DNA of 64,000 bases, from assembly GCF_037120705.1 (NCBI RefSeq), contig NZ_JAWLJU010000001.1, positions 372,001 through 436,000 on the forward strand, given 5' to 3'. Below the pieces are notes generated by a model that saw only the letters and a program-made list of their open reading frames with translations, was not told the origin of the DNA and did no database searches. Position 1 is the stretch's first letter. Every line of letters begins with the position of its first letter. The position numbers and the translations under genes were made by a program. This DNA is from Pseudoalteromonas sp. UG3-2. GTDB taxonomy: Bacteria > Pseudomonadota > Gammaproteobacteria > Enterobacterales > Alteromonadaceae. This document shows, in pieces, positions 40,176 through 50,300 of the stretch.

Positions 40176-41504
40176 ATGACGCACAACAGCCCAAAAGCCC
40201 GTTTGTTATTGGTGGATGACGATACCGCATTAACCGAACTGCTTGCGATACGCTTAGAAAGTCATGATTATGAGGTTGAGGTCGCCCACCGTGGCACTCA
40301 GGCGCTCAATATATTACAACAAATGGCCATCGACTTAGTGATCACTGACTTAAAAATGGCGCACATGGATGGCTTTGAACTGAATGAAAAAATAAAACAG
40401 TCATACACCGGTATGCCTGTGATCATGATGACCGCGCACGGTTCCATTCCCGATGCTGTTGATGCCATGCAGCAAGGTTTTGTCAGCTTTTTAACCAAGC
40501 CAATCGACAGCCAAAAAATGCTCGACGTCATCAATGAAGCCTTAGCTGGCAAAAGCGCGGCGAGCCAGCAGTCCGATCCCAACAACTTCCATGGCCTGTT
40601 ATTCCAAAGTAGCGCCATGCGTCAGTTAGTACAGCAAATCCAAGCCCTGGCTAGTAGCAATGCCAATATTCTAATCCAAGGTGAAAGCGGCACGGGTAAA
40701 GAAGTTACCGCCAAGGCAATCCACTTGGCCAGTAACCAAGCGCAAGGCCCTTTCATCGCAATAAACTGCGGAGCGATGCCCGCTCAACTGCTGGAATCTG
40801 AACTATTTGGCCATAAAAAAGGGGCGTTCACAGGCGCCGTGAGCGATAAGGAGGGACTGGTAAAAGCAGCCGATGGCGGCACCTTATTCCTAGATGAAAT
40901 CGGCGATATGCCCCTTGACCTACAAGTTAAGTTATTACGCGTGCTACAAGAAAAAACCGTAAGGCCGGTAGGCAGCCAAAACGAAGAAAAAGTAAATGTT
41001 CGCTTTGTTTCTGCCAGTCATAAGGATATTCAAACGGCCGTAGCAGATAAGTTATTTCGCGAAGATTTATTTTATCGGTTAAATGTTGTCTCAGTGACCA
41101 TCCCCAGTTTACGCGAGCGAGTTGAAGACATTCCCCTATTAGCAAGCCGCTTCCTTGCTTCCCTCAGTGAAGGAGAAAAGCAGTTTAATCAACAAAGCAT
41201 TACGGCGCTGCTCAACTACCATTGGCCGGGTAATATTCGTCAACTTCATAATGTGGTAGAGCATTGTATTGCTATCACCCCCGGCAAGGTAATTACCGCC
41301 GACATTGCACAAAAAGCCCTGCCTAACGATGGCTCAAGCAATGCCTTTACCGGGCTCAATGAAGCCAAGCGGCAATTTGAGTACGATTATATTCAAAAAG
41401 TGTTAGCACTTTGTCAGGGAAATGTCTCTGAAGCAGCGAAGCTGGCGCAAAGAAATCGCTCTGATTTTTATAAATTACTTAAAAAACACGAGATTCAGTG
41501 CTAA
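40176..41504 (+). CDS. glrR: Sigma-54-dependent response regulator GlrR (QseF)
   Basis: The 442-residue NtrC-type activator has an N-terminal receiver ([10 protein letters not shown], phosphoacceptor Asp in [13 protein letters not shown]), a central AAA+ domain (GESGTGKE Walker A, GAFTGA loop contacting sigma-54, LFLDEIGDM Walker B) and a C-terminal Fis-type HTH. GGAGG lies 5 nt before the ATG at 40176. The GTG at 40164 in the same frame overlaps that RBS. It is activated by GlrK. Confidence 0.95.
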   Translation: MTHNSPKARLLLVDDDTALTELLAIRLESHDYEVEVAHRGTQALNILQQMAIDLVITDLKMAHMDGFELNEKIKQSYTGMPVIMMTAHGSIPDAVDAMQQGFVSFLTKPIDSQKMLDVINEALAGKSAASQQSDPNNFHGLLFQSSAMRQLVQQIQALASSNANILIQGESGTGKEVTAKAIHLASNQAQGPFIAINCGAMPAQLLESELFGHKKGAFTGAVSDKEGLVKAADGGTLFLDEIGDMPLDLQVKLLRVLQEKTVRPVGSQNEEKVNVRFVSASHKDIQTAVADKLFREDLFYRLNVVSVTIPSLRERVEDIPLLASRFLASLSEGEKQFNQQSITALLNYHWPGNIRQLHNVVEHCIAITPGKVITADIAQKALPNDGSSNAFTGLNEAKRQFEYDYIQKVLALCQGNVSEAAKLAQRNRSDFYKLLKKHEIQC

Positions 41505-41516
41505 AACTAACAAGTG

Positions 41517-41558
41517 ACCAGTATTTGTTACAATAACTTTGTGGTGGCTAATACTGGT
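41517..41558. repeat. 9-bp inverted repeat
   Basis: ACCAGTATT at 41517-41525 and its complement AATACTGGT at 41550-41558 flank 24 nt just after glrR. It may be a weak terminator or a binding site. Confidence 0.35.
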
Positions 41559-41643
41559 TAATTTCTCTGCATTGCCGCATTGCGGCGCGCAGCAATTAAA
41601 AAATAATATCAATAATAAAAGCACTGGCTAGGGGTTTAACTAT

Positions 41644-43596
41644 ATGAAAATGCGCAAAAAGCTCATTATCAGCTTTGTTCTTACGGTCATTATTCCCATT
41701 ATTGCGATCTCCTTTGTGAGCATCTCACAGACCAAAAGCGATTCCTTAGCCAAGTTTTTAGAGGCCTCTGGGAATGAAATAAGGCAAGCTGAACGGTCTT
41801 TTGTGTTGTTTTTTGATCAAATGCAAAAAAATGCCCGCTTTTTAGCCCAAAGCCAAGCCGTGGTTAATGTCGCAGACAATACAACCACCTATTTTGGCAG
41901 CGAAAAGCCCATGACCCCACTCAGTAATGGGCCATCAGAGACCAGCATTTTCGAACTTTACAGCGCCTTTGGTAAAACCCATGAAGAGCTGTTATTTGTC
42001 TACTTGGGCACAGAAAATGGCGGGTTTATTCAGTATCCTGCAGAACCATTAGGAGGCTATGACCCAAGAAAGCGGCCTTGGTACCAAAAAGCCTCGAAGC
42101 AGCCTAATGAAGTTATTTTAACCGAACCTTATCAAGGCGTTACAGGACAAGCCATGGTCTCTGTGGCCACCGGCATCAAACGCAATGGCCAATTCATTGG
42201 CGTACAATCATTAGACGTTACCCTGTCGACACTCACCGACATCGTTAGCAGCATTAAGCTTGGCGAGTCCGGTTATCTGATCTTACTGGATGGCGATGGC
42301 ACCGTGTTGGCCGACCCTAAAAACAAAAATAATAACTTTAAAAATATAAACAAGTTAACCAGCCCTCTTTACCAAGCCATTAAGAGCTACAATAACGAGC
42401 CTTACTTAACCATAGAAACCGATGATAAAACTTATGACGCTAAAATCTATGAATCTAAAGAGCTTGGCTGGAGATTTATTGCGGTTATTGATGAAGAAGA
42501 AATATTAGCTTCAGCCTACGACATGACCATTAGCATCGTCGTTATTGCTATTGTCATGTTATTGCTGTTTGTGGTGATTGCTGTGGTACTGGCTAACAAA
42601 ATAGTCGAGCCCATAGAAATGGTATCGGAAGGCTTAAAAGAAATCGCTCAAGGGGAAGGCAATTTATCCAAGCGCTTGCAAGTGGTGACCAAAGACGAAA
42701 TTGGTGAATTAGCAACTTGGTTTAATAAATTTCTTGATTCCATCAATGTCTTGGTTAAAGATATCCAGAACAACGCCGTCACCCTCAATGGTGCCGCGTT
42801 GGATTCGCAGCGCAGCATCAGTGATATTCAAGCTCAGTGCGCAACGCAAGCGGACAACTCCAACAATGCCGCCTCCACAACCGCTACGGTAGAGCAACTC
42901 GCCGTTGAAATTAGCGACAGCTGTAAACAAACCTTAGAAGATGTGATGAGCGCCGATGATCACGCTAAACGCGGCAACAGCACCATAGAAAGTACCGTTG
43001 AGCAAGTCGCCAGGTTGAATAATTCTTTGGCGGAGTCGGCCAGTGCTATGAGTCAGCTAGAAACAGAAAGCCAAGATATCACCAATATACTCGGTGTCAT
43101 CCGTGCCATTGCAGAGCAAACCAATTTGCTCGCTTTAAATGCGGCCATTGAGGCGGCTCGAGCTGGTGAGCAAGGGCGTGGTTTCGCGGTAGTAGCCGAC
43201 GAAGTCAGAACTTTAGCCCAGCGCTCTCATGACGCCACTCAAGAAATTGAGCAAGTACTGACCAATTTAATTTCACAAACACGCAAAGTATCGGAACAAA
43301 TGACGTCCAGCGTCACGGAATCCGAATCCACCATTACAGAGTCGCAAAGTGCACAGCAAGCCTTTGCGGATATTGCCGATGCCGTGTCTCGCATTAAGTC
43401 AGCAATATCTAATATTGCTGATCAAGCTTCACTGCAAGGTGATAATGCCGGCCAAACACGAGAACTAATTGCCTCGGTAGACAGCTCGGCGCAACAAGTA
43501 GGCGATGAAACCGCTGCCTTAAACGCCGGCGCAGAGCAACTGGTGAGCTTAGCTAAAGATTTAGAAAGATTAGTTGGCCGCTTTGATATTGAATAA
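41644..43596 (+). CDS. Methyl-accepting chemotaxis protein with dCache sensor
   Basis: The 650-residue receptor has TM1 near 7-27, a periplasmic dCache-type domain (about 35-280, with [12 protein letters not shown]), TM2 near 295-318, HAMP, and a cytoplasmic signalling hairpin ([20 protein letters not shown]) for CheA/CheW. The ligand is unknown; many dCache receptors bind amino acids, and a solute-binding protein gene follows. Confidence 0.95.
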   Translation: MKMRKKLIISFVLTVIIPIIAISFVSISQTKSDSLAKFLEASGNEIRQAERSFVLFFDQMQKNARFLAQSQAVVNVADNTTTYFGSEKPMTPLSNGPSETSIFELYSAFGKTHEELLFVYLGTENGGFIQYPAEPLGGYDPRKRPWYQKASKQPNEVILTEPYQGVTGQAMVSVATGIKRNGQFIGVQSLDVTLSTLTDIVSSIKLGESGYLILLDGDGTVLADPKNKNNNFKNINKLTSPLYQAIKSYNNEPYLTIETDDKTYDAKIYESKELGWRFIAVIDEEEILASAYDMTISIVVIAIVMLLLFVVIAVVLANKIVEPIEMVSEGLKEIAQGEGNLSKRLQVVTKDEIGELATWFNKFLDSINVLVKDIQNNAVTLNGAALDSQRSISDIQAQCATQADNSNNAASTTATVEQLAVEISDSCKQTLEDVMSADDHAKRGNSTIESTVEQVARLNNSLAESASAMSQLETESQDITNILGVIRAIAEQTNLLALNAAIEAARAGEQGRGFAVVADEVRTLAQRSHDATQEIEQVLTNLISQTRKVSEQMTSSVTESESTITESQSAQQAFADIADAVSRIKSAISNIADQASLQGDNAGQTRELIASVDSSAQQVGDETAALNAGAEQLVSLAKDLERLVGRFDIE

Positions 43597-43624
43597 TCAC
43601 CTGAGCGCTCTGTAGCGGTGCTTA

Positions 43625-43657
43625 GCAAATAACAGCGAGTCATTCGCTGTTATTTGC
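43625..43657 (+). terminator. Hairpin after the MCP gene
   Basis: GCAAATAACAGCGA and its exact complement form a 14-bp stem with a 5-nt loop, 28 nt after the stop. The following T-tract is weak. Confidence 0.6.
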
Positions 43658-43732
43658 TCGATGTTGCCGCCATTAGATATTTGCCAGTAACCAGCTATAG
43701 TAAATGTAAGGTCAACTAGCGGGTTTCATTTC

Positions 43733-44527
43733 ATGCTCTTAGTGCGCTTGGTATCACTCACCATTCTGTTTGTTGCCGCAGTGGCAAACTCTAGTCCGCA
43801 TAAGCCACAATTAGAAAGCCCAACTCGCGTGACCATTTTGGTGGATGACAGCTACCCACCTTACTCCTATCAAGCCAATGGTGAACTCTATGGCATTTAC
43901 GTTGATATAGTAAGGCAAGCGGCTCGGCTATTAGAACCAGATTACGCCATTAGCTTACAAGCCGTACCTTGGAAACGCGGGCTTTCATCCTTAGAGTCCG
44001 GTGAAGCATTTGCGCTGATGCCCCCCTATATTCACATCAAAAAACGCCCTTATATCTGGCCCTACTCTGTAGCACTACAAGAGGAGGTAGTCGTGGCTTT
44101 TTGCAATCAAGGGGTAAGCTTAAAAAGCTTGCCCCATATCAAACCAGAGCGCAGCTACAATATTGGCATTAATGCTGGCTACATGATCTTAGACGAAGAA
44201 CTGATGCAGTCACAAAAACTGGGTTACATAAAAGTCTGGGAAAACAAAAGTACACGCTCAAACATAGAAAAGTTGGCTATGGGCAGAATCGATTGCTACG
44301 TTAATGATCGGCTCTCCACCTTGTTAGGTATTAATAAACCGGCGCGCTTAGCGCCAGAGCTCGACACGAGCAAATTTGTGGAGGACAAAGTCCTTATGCG
44401 GCGCACTGCTCACATTGGCTACTTAAAGGGGTATGACGAGCGCTACCCATTTAAGCATGATTTTATAAAAAAAATGGACGAGGCACTGACTCAAGTGATC
44501 AATAGAAAAGAAAACAGCACTGAGTAA
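43733..44527 (+). CDS. Periplasmic solute-binding protein, family 3
   Basis: The 264-residue secreted protein has a signal peptide and the SBP_bac_3 pattern: PPYSYQANGELYGIYVDIV, and INAGYMILDEEL. No permease or ATPase gene is adjacent, so it may act in sensing with the preceding chemoreceptor or with a transporter elsewhere. It resembles the second such gene at 49321-50076. Confidence 0.85.
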   Translation: MLLVRLVSLTILFVAAVANSSPHKPQLESPTRVTILVDDSYPPYSYQANGELYGIYVDIVRQAARLLEPDYAISLQAVPWKRGLSSLESGEAFALMPPYIHIKKRPYIWPYSVALQEEVVVAFCNQGVSLKSLPHIKPERSYNIGINAGYMILDEELMQSQKLGYIKVWENKSTRSNIEKLAMGRIDCYVNDRLSTLLGINKPARLAPELDTSKFVEDKVLMRRTAHIGYLKGYDERYPFKHDFIKKMDEALTQVINRKENSTE

Positions 44528-44560
44528 AGCTTCATAATTTTAATTAAAAAAGGCAAAAAC

Positions 44561-45430
44561 ATGCGTAAATTCATTAACAAAGTACTCCTCTTCTCAGTCA
44601 TCACTGTCGTTTCATCGGTCACGCCCTCATGGGCTGATGAGGTAGACTTCGAGCTTGTAAAGGTCGCGGATGGTCTTCATGTTTTGTATGGCCGTGGCGG
44701 TAATATTGCCATAAGCTCTGGGCAAGACGGCGTTTACTTGGTCGATGACCAGTTTGCCAAACTAAGCAAACAAATAAAAAACAAAATAAGTGAGATCCAA
44801 CCCGGTACACCTGAGTTTGTTATCAATACTCACCATCATGGCGACCACACCGGTGGCAACGAAAACTTTTCCCAAGCTGGTAGCCATGTCATAGCTCACC
44901 ACAATGTCTATCAGCGTCTTGAGCAGAAACATGGTGAGGGGTCTGATTTTCTACCAACCTTATCGTTTGGCAGCGATATGAAATTGCATTTCAACAATGA
45001 ACATGCCCACTTATGGCACTATCACCATGCCCATACTGACGGTGATGCAGTCATATTTTATAGCAACGCCAATGCCGTCCATATGGGAGACATTTATTTC
45101 AACCTTGGCAGTTTGCCGTTCATTGATGTAGACAGTGGTGGCTCTTTAGATGGCGTTATTGCTGCAGTAGAAGATGTGTTAAGCCGCATAGACGATAAAA
45201 CGATTGTGATACCAGGCCATGGTAAGGTCACTGATAAACAAGGGTTAACTCAATACTTAGCGCTGCTTAATGAGGCAAGAGCGATTATGCTAGCAGTAAT
45301 GAAGGGAGGCGTTGATTTAGAAACGGTTGTTGCCGCCAAGCCGTTAGATAAGTTGGCACTTAAGTACGCAAATTGGCTACCGCAAGAGCGTGTAACTACA
45401 CTGTTTTATCGCAGTTTAAGCCAAAAGTAA
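44561..45430 (+). CDS. Metallo-beta-lactamase-fold hydrolase, exported
   Basis: The 289-residue protein has a signal peptide (SSVTPSWA) and the MBL zinc motif NTHHHGDHTGG, HTDGDAVIF, and PGHGKVTD. It most resembles secreted MBL-fold enzymes of unknown substrate rather than true beta-lactamases. AAGG lies 8 nt before the ATG; it starts 33 nt after the solute-binding protein gene. Confidence 0.85.
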   Translation: MRKFINKVLLFSVITVVSSVTPSWADEVDFELVKVADGLHVLYGRGGNIAISSGQDGVYLVDDQFAKLSKQIKNKISEIQPGTPEFVINTHHHGDHTGGNENFSQAGSHVIAHHNVYQRLEQKHGEGSDFLPTLSFGSDMKLHFNNEHAHLWHYHHAHTDGDAVIFYSNANAVHMGDIYFNLGSLPFIDVDSGGSLDGVIAAVEDVLSRIDDKTIVIPGHGKVTDKQGLTQYLALLNEARAIMLAVMKGGVDLETVVAAKPLDKLALKYANWLPQERVTTLFYRSLSQK

Positions 45431-45753
45431 CCGTGTTTTTAGTCCGGGTAACGGCGAGGCGCTATTGCCCGGCATCATCCATGAAATACTTGAGTTCGTA
45501 GCCTGCTGATTTTAATCAACTTAAAAGCAAACTCGTAAAATAAACTAAATCATTGATAGACAAGGCACTACAACCAAGCTACTATGTACACGCTTTAGAT
45601 ATTAAAGCTCTTACTACTGCTGCACTGTTACTCTTTACACACCTTTTTTTAAAGTCGTTTATAGATATACACCTGCGTTACTAGCTAAGTTTTATCTATC
45701 GCTTTACCGGTGGTTTTCCACCTCATATATTATTTTTTAAAAAGGTTTCAATT
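45431..45753 (+). promoter_or_regulatory. Leader region of the cold-shock gene
   Basis: This 323-nt gap has no protein gene. Long structured leaders are typical of cold-shock genes. A GGTGG-TTTT-CCACC hairpin sits at 45709-45722 and AAGG lies 8 nt before the ATG. TTTACA (45634) and TATAGA (45660) are spaced 20 bp, so the promoter is unclear. Confidence 0.4.
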
Positions 45754-45966
45754 ATGTCTAATACAGTTACTGGCGTAGTAAAATGGTTTAACGAAGAAAA
45801 AGGTTTTGGTTTCATCACTCAGGAAAATGGCGGCAAAGACGTATTCGTACACTTCCGTTCAATCGTTTCTGATGGTTTCAAAACGCTTACAGAAGGTCAA
45901 ACTGTATCGTTTACCGTTGAAGAAGGTCAAAAAGGCCCTCAAGCGAGCAACGTAGTAGTTAGCTAA
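45754..45966 (+). CDS. Cold-shock protein (CspA family)
   Basis: The 70-residue single cold-shock domain has RNP1 (KGFGFIT) and RNP2 (DVFVHF). It binds single-stranded nucleic acids and melts RNA structure. Length and sequence are those of the usual CspA-type chaperone. Confidence 0.97.
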   Translation: MSNTVTGVVKWFNEEKGFGFITQENGGKDVFVHFRSIVSDGFKTLTEGQTVSFTVEEGQKGPQASNVVVS

Positions 45967-45978
45967 TAACTAATACGC

Positions 45979-46004
45979 AAGAGCTAGAGTCTTCTCTAGC
46001 TCTT
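45979..46004 (+). terminator. Terminator after the cold-shock gene
   Basis: AAGAGCTAGAG-TCTT-CTCTAGCTCTT forms an 11-bp perfect stem 12 nt after the stop. Confidence 0.7.
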
Positions 46005-46028
46005 ACAAATCCTGTTAAATACGCTTTT

Positions 46029-46490
46029 CTAAAACTCTACTTTACTGTGTTCACCCATTTCCTCGGGGCTCACATTTTTACCCATCGCTAATTTCACTAA
46101 CCCTTTTACCTCAGGGTCAACGTGCCATAATTCGATGTCTTCTAGTTCAAAGCGCAACATAATGAGCTCTGGATCGTCTTTGCCTTTTTCATACCAGCTT
46201 TCAACTTGCCGCGACCAATGTTGATCAATTAATTCTTGCCGCGTTTCTTCAACCAGTTGTCCGTGGAGACTTGCAAACACCTTATGATCCTTACTAGAAA
46301 ATTGTGCTGAGGCCTTACCACACTTAGCAATACGGTTACTTTTAGTGGTGAAAAACCAGAACTCGCCATTGGCTCCTTTATCAAGATGTGCTCGCATTGG
46401 CTCATGATGGTGATTATCTCCATGAAGACCAATCATCACGTTAGGACTATCACTCAGTGCCAACCAAAAATTTTTCTTAATGTCTGCCAT
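46029..46490 (-). CDS. Pyridoxamine 5'-phosphate oxidase-like general stress protein
   Basis: The 153-residue protein has a PNPOx-like split-barrel fold (PNVMIGLHGDNH, GEFWFFTTKSN, LHGQLVEETR) as in small flavin-binding general stress proteins. AGGAGG precedes the ATG, which lies 8 nt after the DJ-1/PfpI gene, so the two are co-transcribed. Confidence 0.85.
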   Translation of the reverse strand: MADIKKNFWLALSDSPNVMIGLHGDNHHHEPMRAHLDKGANGEFWFFTTKSNRIAKCGKASAQFSSKDHKVFASLHGQLVEETRQELIDQHWSRQVESWYEKGKDDPELIMLRFELEDIELWHVDPEVKGLVKLAMGKNVSPEEMGEHSKVEF

Positions 46491-46498
46491 GTTTCCTC

Positions 46499-47041
46499 CT
46501 ATGCACTTATTGCTTGGATTAATCTGTTGTTGAAGGCTTCTAAGTCTGCGGGCGTGCGACTGGTGATCACGTTATCGTCTTGTACCACCTGCTCATCAAC
46601 CCACTGAGCCCCTGCGTTTTTTAAGTCCGTTTGAATACTGGCAAAGGAAGTCAGACGTTTACCTTCAACAATGTTGGCTTCGGCTAATAACCAAGGGCCA
46701 TGACATATGGCAGCGATTGGACGCTTATCGCCATACTCAGAAAAGGCGCGAACAAACTCAATCGCGGCTTTATGTTGGCGCAGAGTATCTGGATTGATTA
46801 AGCCACCGGGTAACACAAGTGCTTGATATTGACTGGCGTATGCATTGTCTAGGGTCAGATCAACGCTCACCTGCTCGCCCCAGTCGTTTTTATCCCAGCC
46901 GATGATTTTACCGGCTTGCAATGAAATTACGTCAACGTTAAATCCGGCCTGCTCTAGTGCGCGTTTTGGTTCTAACAGTTCACTTTGTTCAAAACCATCA
47001 GTGGCCAAAATAGCCACCGACTTTTGATTGCTGTGTGACAT
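46499..47041 (-). CDS. DJ-1/PfpI family protein
   Basis: The 180-residue class I glutamine amidotransferase-like protein has the nucleophile elbow AAICHGPWLL. The ATG at 47041 has AGAGGAG 8 nt upstream; the ATG at 47062 has no such site. Family members act in glyoxal detoxification or protein repair; which one is unclear here. Confidence 0.85.
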   Translation of the reverse strand: MSHSNQKSVAILATDGFEQSELLEPKRALEQAGFNVDVISLQAGKIIGWDKNDWGEQVSVDLTLDNAYASQYQALVLPGGLINPDTLRQHKAAIEFVRAFSEYGDKRPIAAICHGPWLLAEANIVEGKRLTSFASIQTDLKNAGAQWVDEQVVQDDNVITSRTPADLEAFNNRLIQAISA

Positions 47042-47198
47042 AAATAGCACTCCTCTCATCAATTTCGCTGTAAGAGTTAAAGCACTATTGATGCCACCAG
47101 TAACCCATTGTTTTTATTGTGTTTAATTTTTAATCCGTGTTTACAATGTAAAGATTACATGAAGACCTGTGTAACTTTGCCAATATCACTTTTACTTA

Positions 47199-47229
47199 GC
47201 GCCTAGCTGCAAGTCATGCAGCTAGGCGC
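47199..47229 (-). terminator. Terminator of the amylase gene
   Basis: GCGCCTAGCTGCA and its exact complement form a 13-bp stem with a 5-nt loop, a few bases after the amylase stop on the minus strand. Confidence 0.7.
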
Positions 47230-47236
47230 ACAAGGC

Positions 47237-49234
47237 TTAAAGTGGCTGATGTATATAACTGTTTTCACCAAACTCAAAGACGTTCACTTTGCCACACTGA
47301 GCAAAATGGTTATTGCTGTTATAGGGTCGACCCGCTTGTGCTATGTCGCCCTCCCAGCCAACGCCATTTTCAATAAAGGCTTTCACTTCGAACCAGCCCT
47401 GATGGGTTTGGCTACAGTCCATGTCCACTTCAAGTAACCAGTAATGTGGTCCCCAAGTATTCAGCGCCATCACACCAAAGCCGTCTGTGGCATAACTTTT
47501 TACTTCCCCCCAACTACTGGGCCATTGGTCGGTTGTCCAATCTAATGCACTGCCCATAGCTTCACTCGATTGATTCGGCTCAGCTCCCAACCAGTCTAAG
47601 TAGTTATCTCCTTGCTTCCAATCACGGGTGGTCGCATTACGATGATTCAAATGTTTAATTGCAATACGACAGGCTTGCGGTTGGCTGTAACAGTCAACAC
47701 CACGTGCTAATGCCGCATCATAATCCAATCCACCACGGATAAATAGGTCTTCACCCGCTTGCGTTGCAGCCTTAATAAATACCAAGGTTCTTTGCCAGTC
47801 CGCATTGTCTGAACCACTGTCTATTTTAGCCTTATGATGAATGGCAATGGCGTCCATCGCCTCAATTTGAACAGCAGCAAAGCCATTAGCGTCCACTTCA
47901 ACGATGCGTCCAGTGCAGTGCGCATTCCTTAACTCGCCAGTTAAGACATCGCAATAGCGTCCAGAAGCAAGACCGGTTTGTAGTGTGTTATCCATTGCTG
48001 TGTTTTCACGGTTTATCGCCACAAAGCCTAACTCACCTCGCGAAAATGCAATTTGGTTATTGCCGTTATCCCACCAATGGCGCACGCTCCAATCTCCATT
48101 GGTGTGATTGCGAAACTGCATCGCGCCTGCGATCATCGCTCTGCGATGCTCACATTGCCATAAAGCCGCAGTACAATTTACGTTATTGCCATCGTGTACA
48201 GCAACGCCAGGGCCTCCGGCATCAGTATCGCTATTAAACTCATAGCTCGACATCACCTTAGGATAGCCATAGGGGTATGCCAGCATAAACACATTGGCTA
48301 AGTCATAGAGTTTACCATCATGAAAAGTAACGATATTTCCAGCGCCACCGTGACCGCGCTGGTTGTCATGGTTATCGGTGAACACCACGGCCTTATAGCT
48401 TGGCATCATGCCCCAAGCTTCACCAAAATTACGTAACCATGCCAACTTTCCTTGTTTGAATGTTTCTCCTAATTTCACACTGTATTTGAACTCTGTCACC
48501 AAACCATTACCTTGATATTCTGCTGCAGATACGGCTTCGCCACCTTGATCTATCACTTCCTGAAACACCAAGGGTGTGTACTGTAACTTAGCTAAGATAT
48601 CGCCAATATCACTGGCCGGCATATGTTTACTGGCATCAAGACGAAAACCTGCCACGCCCAGACTTAATAAATCATTGAGGTAGTTTGCCAAGGTTGTTTG
48701 GACATAGTGGGCGTCGGTATCGAGGTCGTGTAGGCCCACCAACTCACAATGCTGAACCCGCCACGGATCGTTGCCATAGTCTTCAGGGTTAATGGCACAG
48801 CTTGGATGGAAATCTTGCGCGGAGTAATTCGGGTACTCTTTGTTGCCATAGCTGTTACCTGCCACACCTTGACCACTGCCATGAGCCATATGGTTAATCA
48901 CCGCATAGACATCGACACCGGCGGCGTTGCAGCGGCTGACCATATCAGCAAATTCAGCGCGACTACCGCCGCGACTCACCAGTTCATAGCTCACGGGCTG
49001 ATATCGTGTCCACCAAGTGTCTCCTGTAATATGCTCATTCGGCGGCGATACTTGCACCGCGGCATAGCCCTTAGGCCCCAGAAAGGTTTCACATTCAGTG
49101 GCAACATCAGACCAAGACCATTCGAATAAATGGACGAATGTGGTTGCCTCCCCTTGAGGTTGAGCAGCAGCAGGCAAGAAACAACTGGCTAGTAACAGCC
49201 CAGCGACAGTGTGGTTAAATCTGTGTTTTATCAT
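47237..49234 (-). CDS. Secreted chloride-dependent alpha-amylase (GH13) with C-terminal extension
   Basis: The 665-residue enzyme has a signal peptide (FLPAAAQ) and a GH13 catalytic domain close to the Pseudoalteromonas haloplanktis amylase ([30 protein letters not shown]). The nucleophile Asp is in [10 protein letters not shown], the acid/base Glu in VFQEVID, and the third Asp in [16 protein letters not shown]. Region I reads [10 protein letters not shown], two residues shorter than VDxYVDxxINHM in relatives, losing the conserved Asp. The C-terminal 200 residues ([24 protein letters not shown] onward, Trp-rich) may be a carbohydrate-binding or secretion domain. Confidence 0.9.
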   Translation of the reverse strand: MIKHRFNHTVAGLLLASCFLPAAAQPQGEATTFVHLFEWSWSDVATECETFLGPKGYAAVQVSPPNEHITGDTWWTRYQPVSYELVSRGGSRAEFADMVSRCNAAGVDVYAVINHMAHGSGQGVAGNSYGNKEYPNYSAQDFHPSCAINPEDYGNDPWRVQHCELVGLHDLDTDAHYVQTTLANYLNDLLSLGVAGFRLDASKHMPASDIGDILAKLQYTPLVFQEVIDQGGEAVSAAEYQGNGLVTEFKYSVKLGETFKQGKLAWLRNFGEAWGMMPSYKAVVFTDNHDNQRGHGGAGNIVTFHDGKLYDLANVFMLAYPYGYPKVMSSYEFNSDTDAGGPGVAVHDGNNVNCTAALWQCEHRRAMIAGAMQFRNHTNGDWSVRHWWDNGNNQIAFSRGELGFVAINRENTAMDNTLQTGLASGRYCDVLTGELRNAHCTGRIVEVDANGFAAVQIEAMDAIAIHHKAKIDSGSDNADWQRTLVFIKAATQAGEDLFIRGGLDYDAALARGVDCYSQPQACRIAIKHLNHRNATTRDWKQGDNYLDWLGAEPNQSSEAMGSALDWTTDQWPSSWGEVKSYATDGFGVMALNTWGPHYWLLEVDMDCSQTHQGWFEVKAFIENGVGWEGDIAQAGRPYNSNNHFAQCGKVNVFEFGENSYIHQPL

Positions 49235-49320
49235 TATTGCGTCTCTTATTCATACAGATTTCACAATATAGACACAATAATTAAACAATCTATTGAATAC
49301 GTATGCACAAGTGGTAAAAC

Positions 49321-50076
49321 TTAAGGGTGCACTGGTGCGGCCAAGCCTTCAAGGAGGTACTTTTGTAAAACTAACTCAAATTCACCGTTGCTTTTAATCT
49401 TTGCAAACCCTTGATTAAAGGCAGTTAAAATCGTTTCAGCATGAGGGTGAGATTTGTTCACGCCTATATGAAGCGGCCACTTGGCAATGGTTACGTCGCG
49501 CATTTGCAGTTTAGCAAAATGACCATATTGATTTTGCAGATATAAAAACACTAACTCGTCGATCACCACAGCATCCACTCGGCCTCGGTACAGCTGCGAT
49601 AAACAGGCTTTTGGGGTGGTTAATTTCTCGATGTGCAAATGCGCTACAGCACTCAAGACTTGCTCTGAGCGATAGCCACGAATAACACAGGTTCGCGACC
49701 CGCTTAATTCACTAATTTGTTTTAAGTGCAAAAAACGGTTGTTTTTGGTTACCAAAATTAAGCGGTTTATATAGTAGGGTTCGCTGAACAAGAATTGCTC
49801 AGCACGGGATTCAGACCACCATAACGCCGGTATAATATCCACTTTGCCAGCCAGAGCTAAGCGCATTGCCCGACTAAATGGTGTCGCTAAAAAGCGAAAC
49901 GAGTGTCCTTGCTGCTTTAACGCTAGGCTCACCACCTCATTAGCAAACCCCCTTTGCTTATCAATAAGATATGGCGGCCATAAATTATGCGCCCCAGTTA
50001 CCTCAGGCTTAGCATTCAGTCCAAAGCTTGCTGCAAACAAGATGACATAAGCCGTTAATGCTTTAGTTGACCACAC
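49321..50076 (-). CDS. Periplasmic solute-binding protein, family 3
   Basis: The 251-residue exported protein starts at GTG with GAGGGG upstream. A signal peptide (ILFAASFGLNA) precedes an SBP_bac_3-type domain (LWPPYLIDKQRGFANEVVSL, GKVDIIPALWWSESRAEQFL). It stands alone downstream of a divergent nuclease gene; no transport partners are adjacent. Confidence 0.8.
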   Translation of the reverse strand: MWSTKALTAYVILFAASFGLNAKPEVTGAHNLWPPYLIDKQRGFANEVVSLALKQQGHSFRFLATPFSRAMRLALAGKVDIIPALWWSESRAEQFLFSEPYYINRLILVTKNNRFLHLKQISELSGSRTCVIRGYRSEQVLSAVAHLHIEKLTTPKACLSQLYRGRVDAVVIDELVFLYLQNQYGHFAKLQMRDVTIAKWPLHIGVNKSHPHAETILTAFNQGFAKIKSNGEFELVLQKYLLEGLAAPVHP

Positions 50077-50300
50077 CTTTGTCCCCTCTGCCTCACCTTG
50101 TAATAACTATAGCCGGCTTTTCGCGCCTTTCCCGAGAAAATAATCATGGCAGAAATTTCAACGATATTTGTCCCCTCTCCCCAATGAACTGTAAACCAAT
50201 GTAAATAGAAAGTAACCTTTAATTGAATTGTCATCAACAAAGTCTAAAATACCGCGACCGAGCAAAGACTCGGGCATTTTAAATACACGGGAATAAAAAA

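Noticed and set aside
38292..41504. Novel three-gene regulatory system
   Set aside because: Gene order and motifs match the known glrK-qseG-glrR operon.
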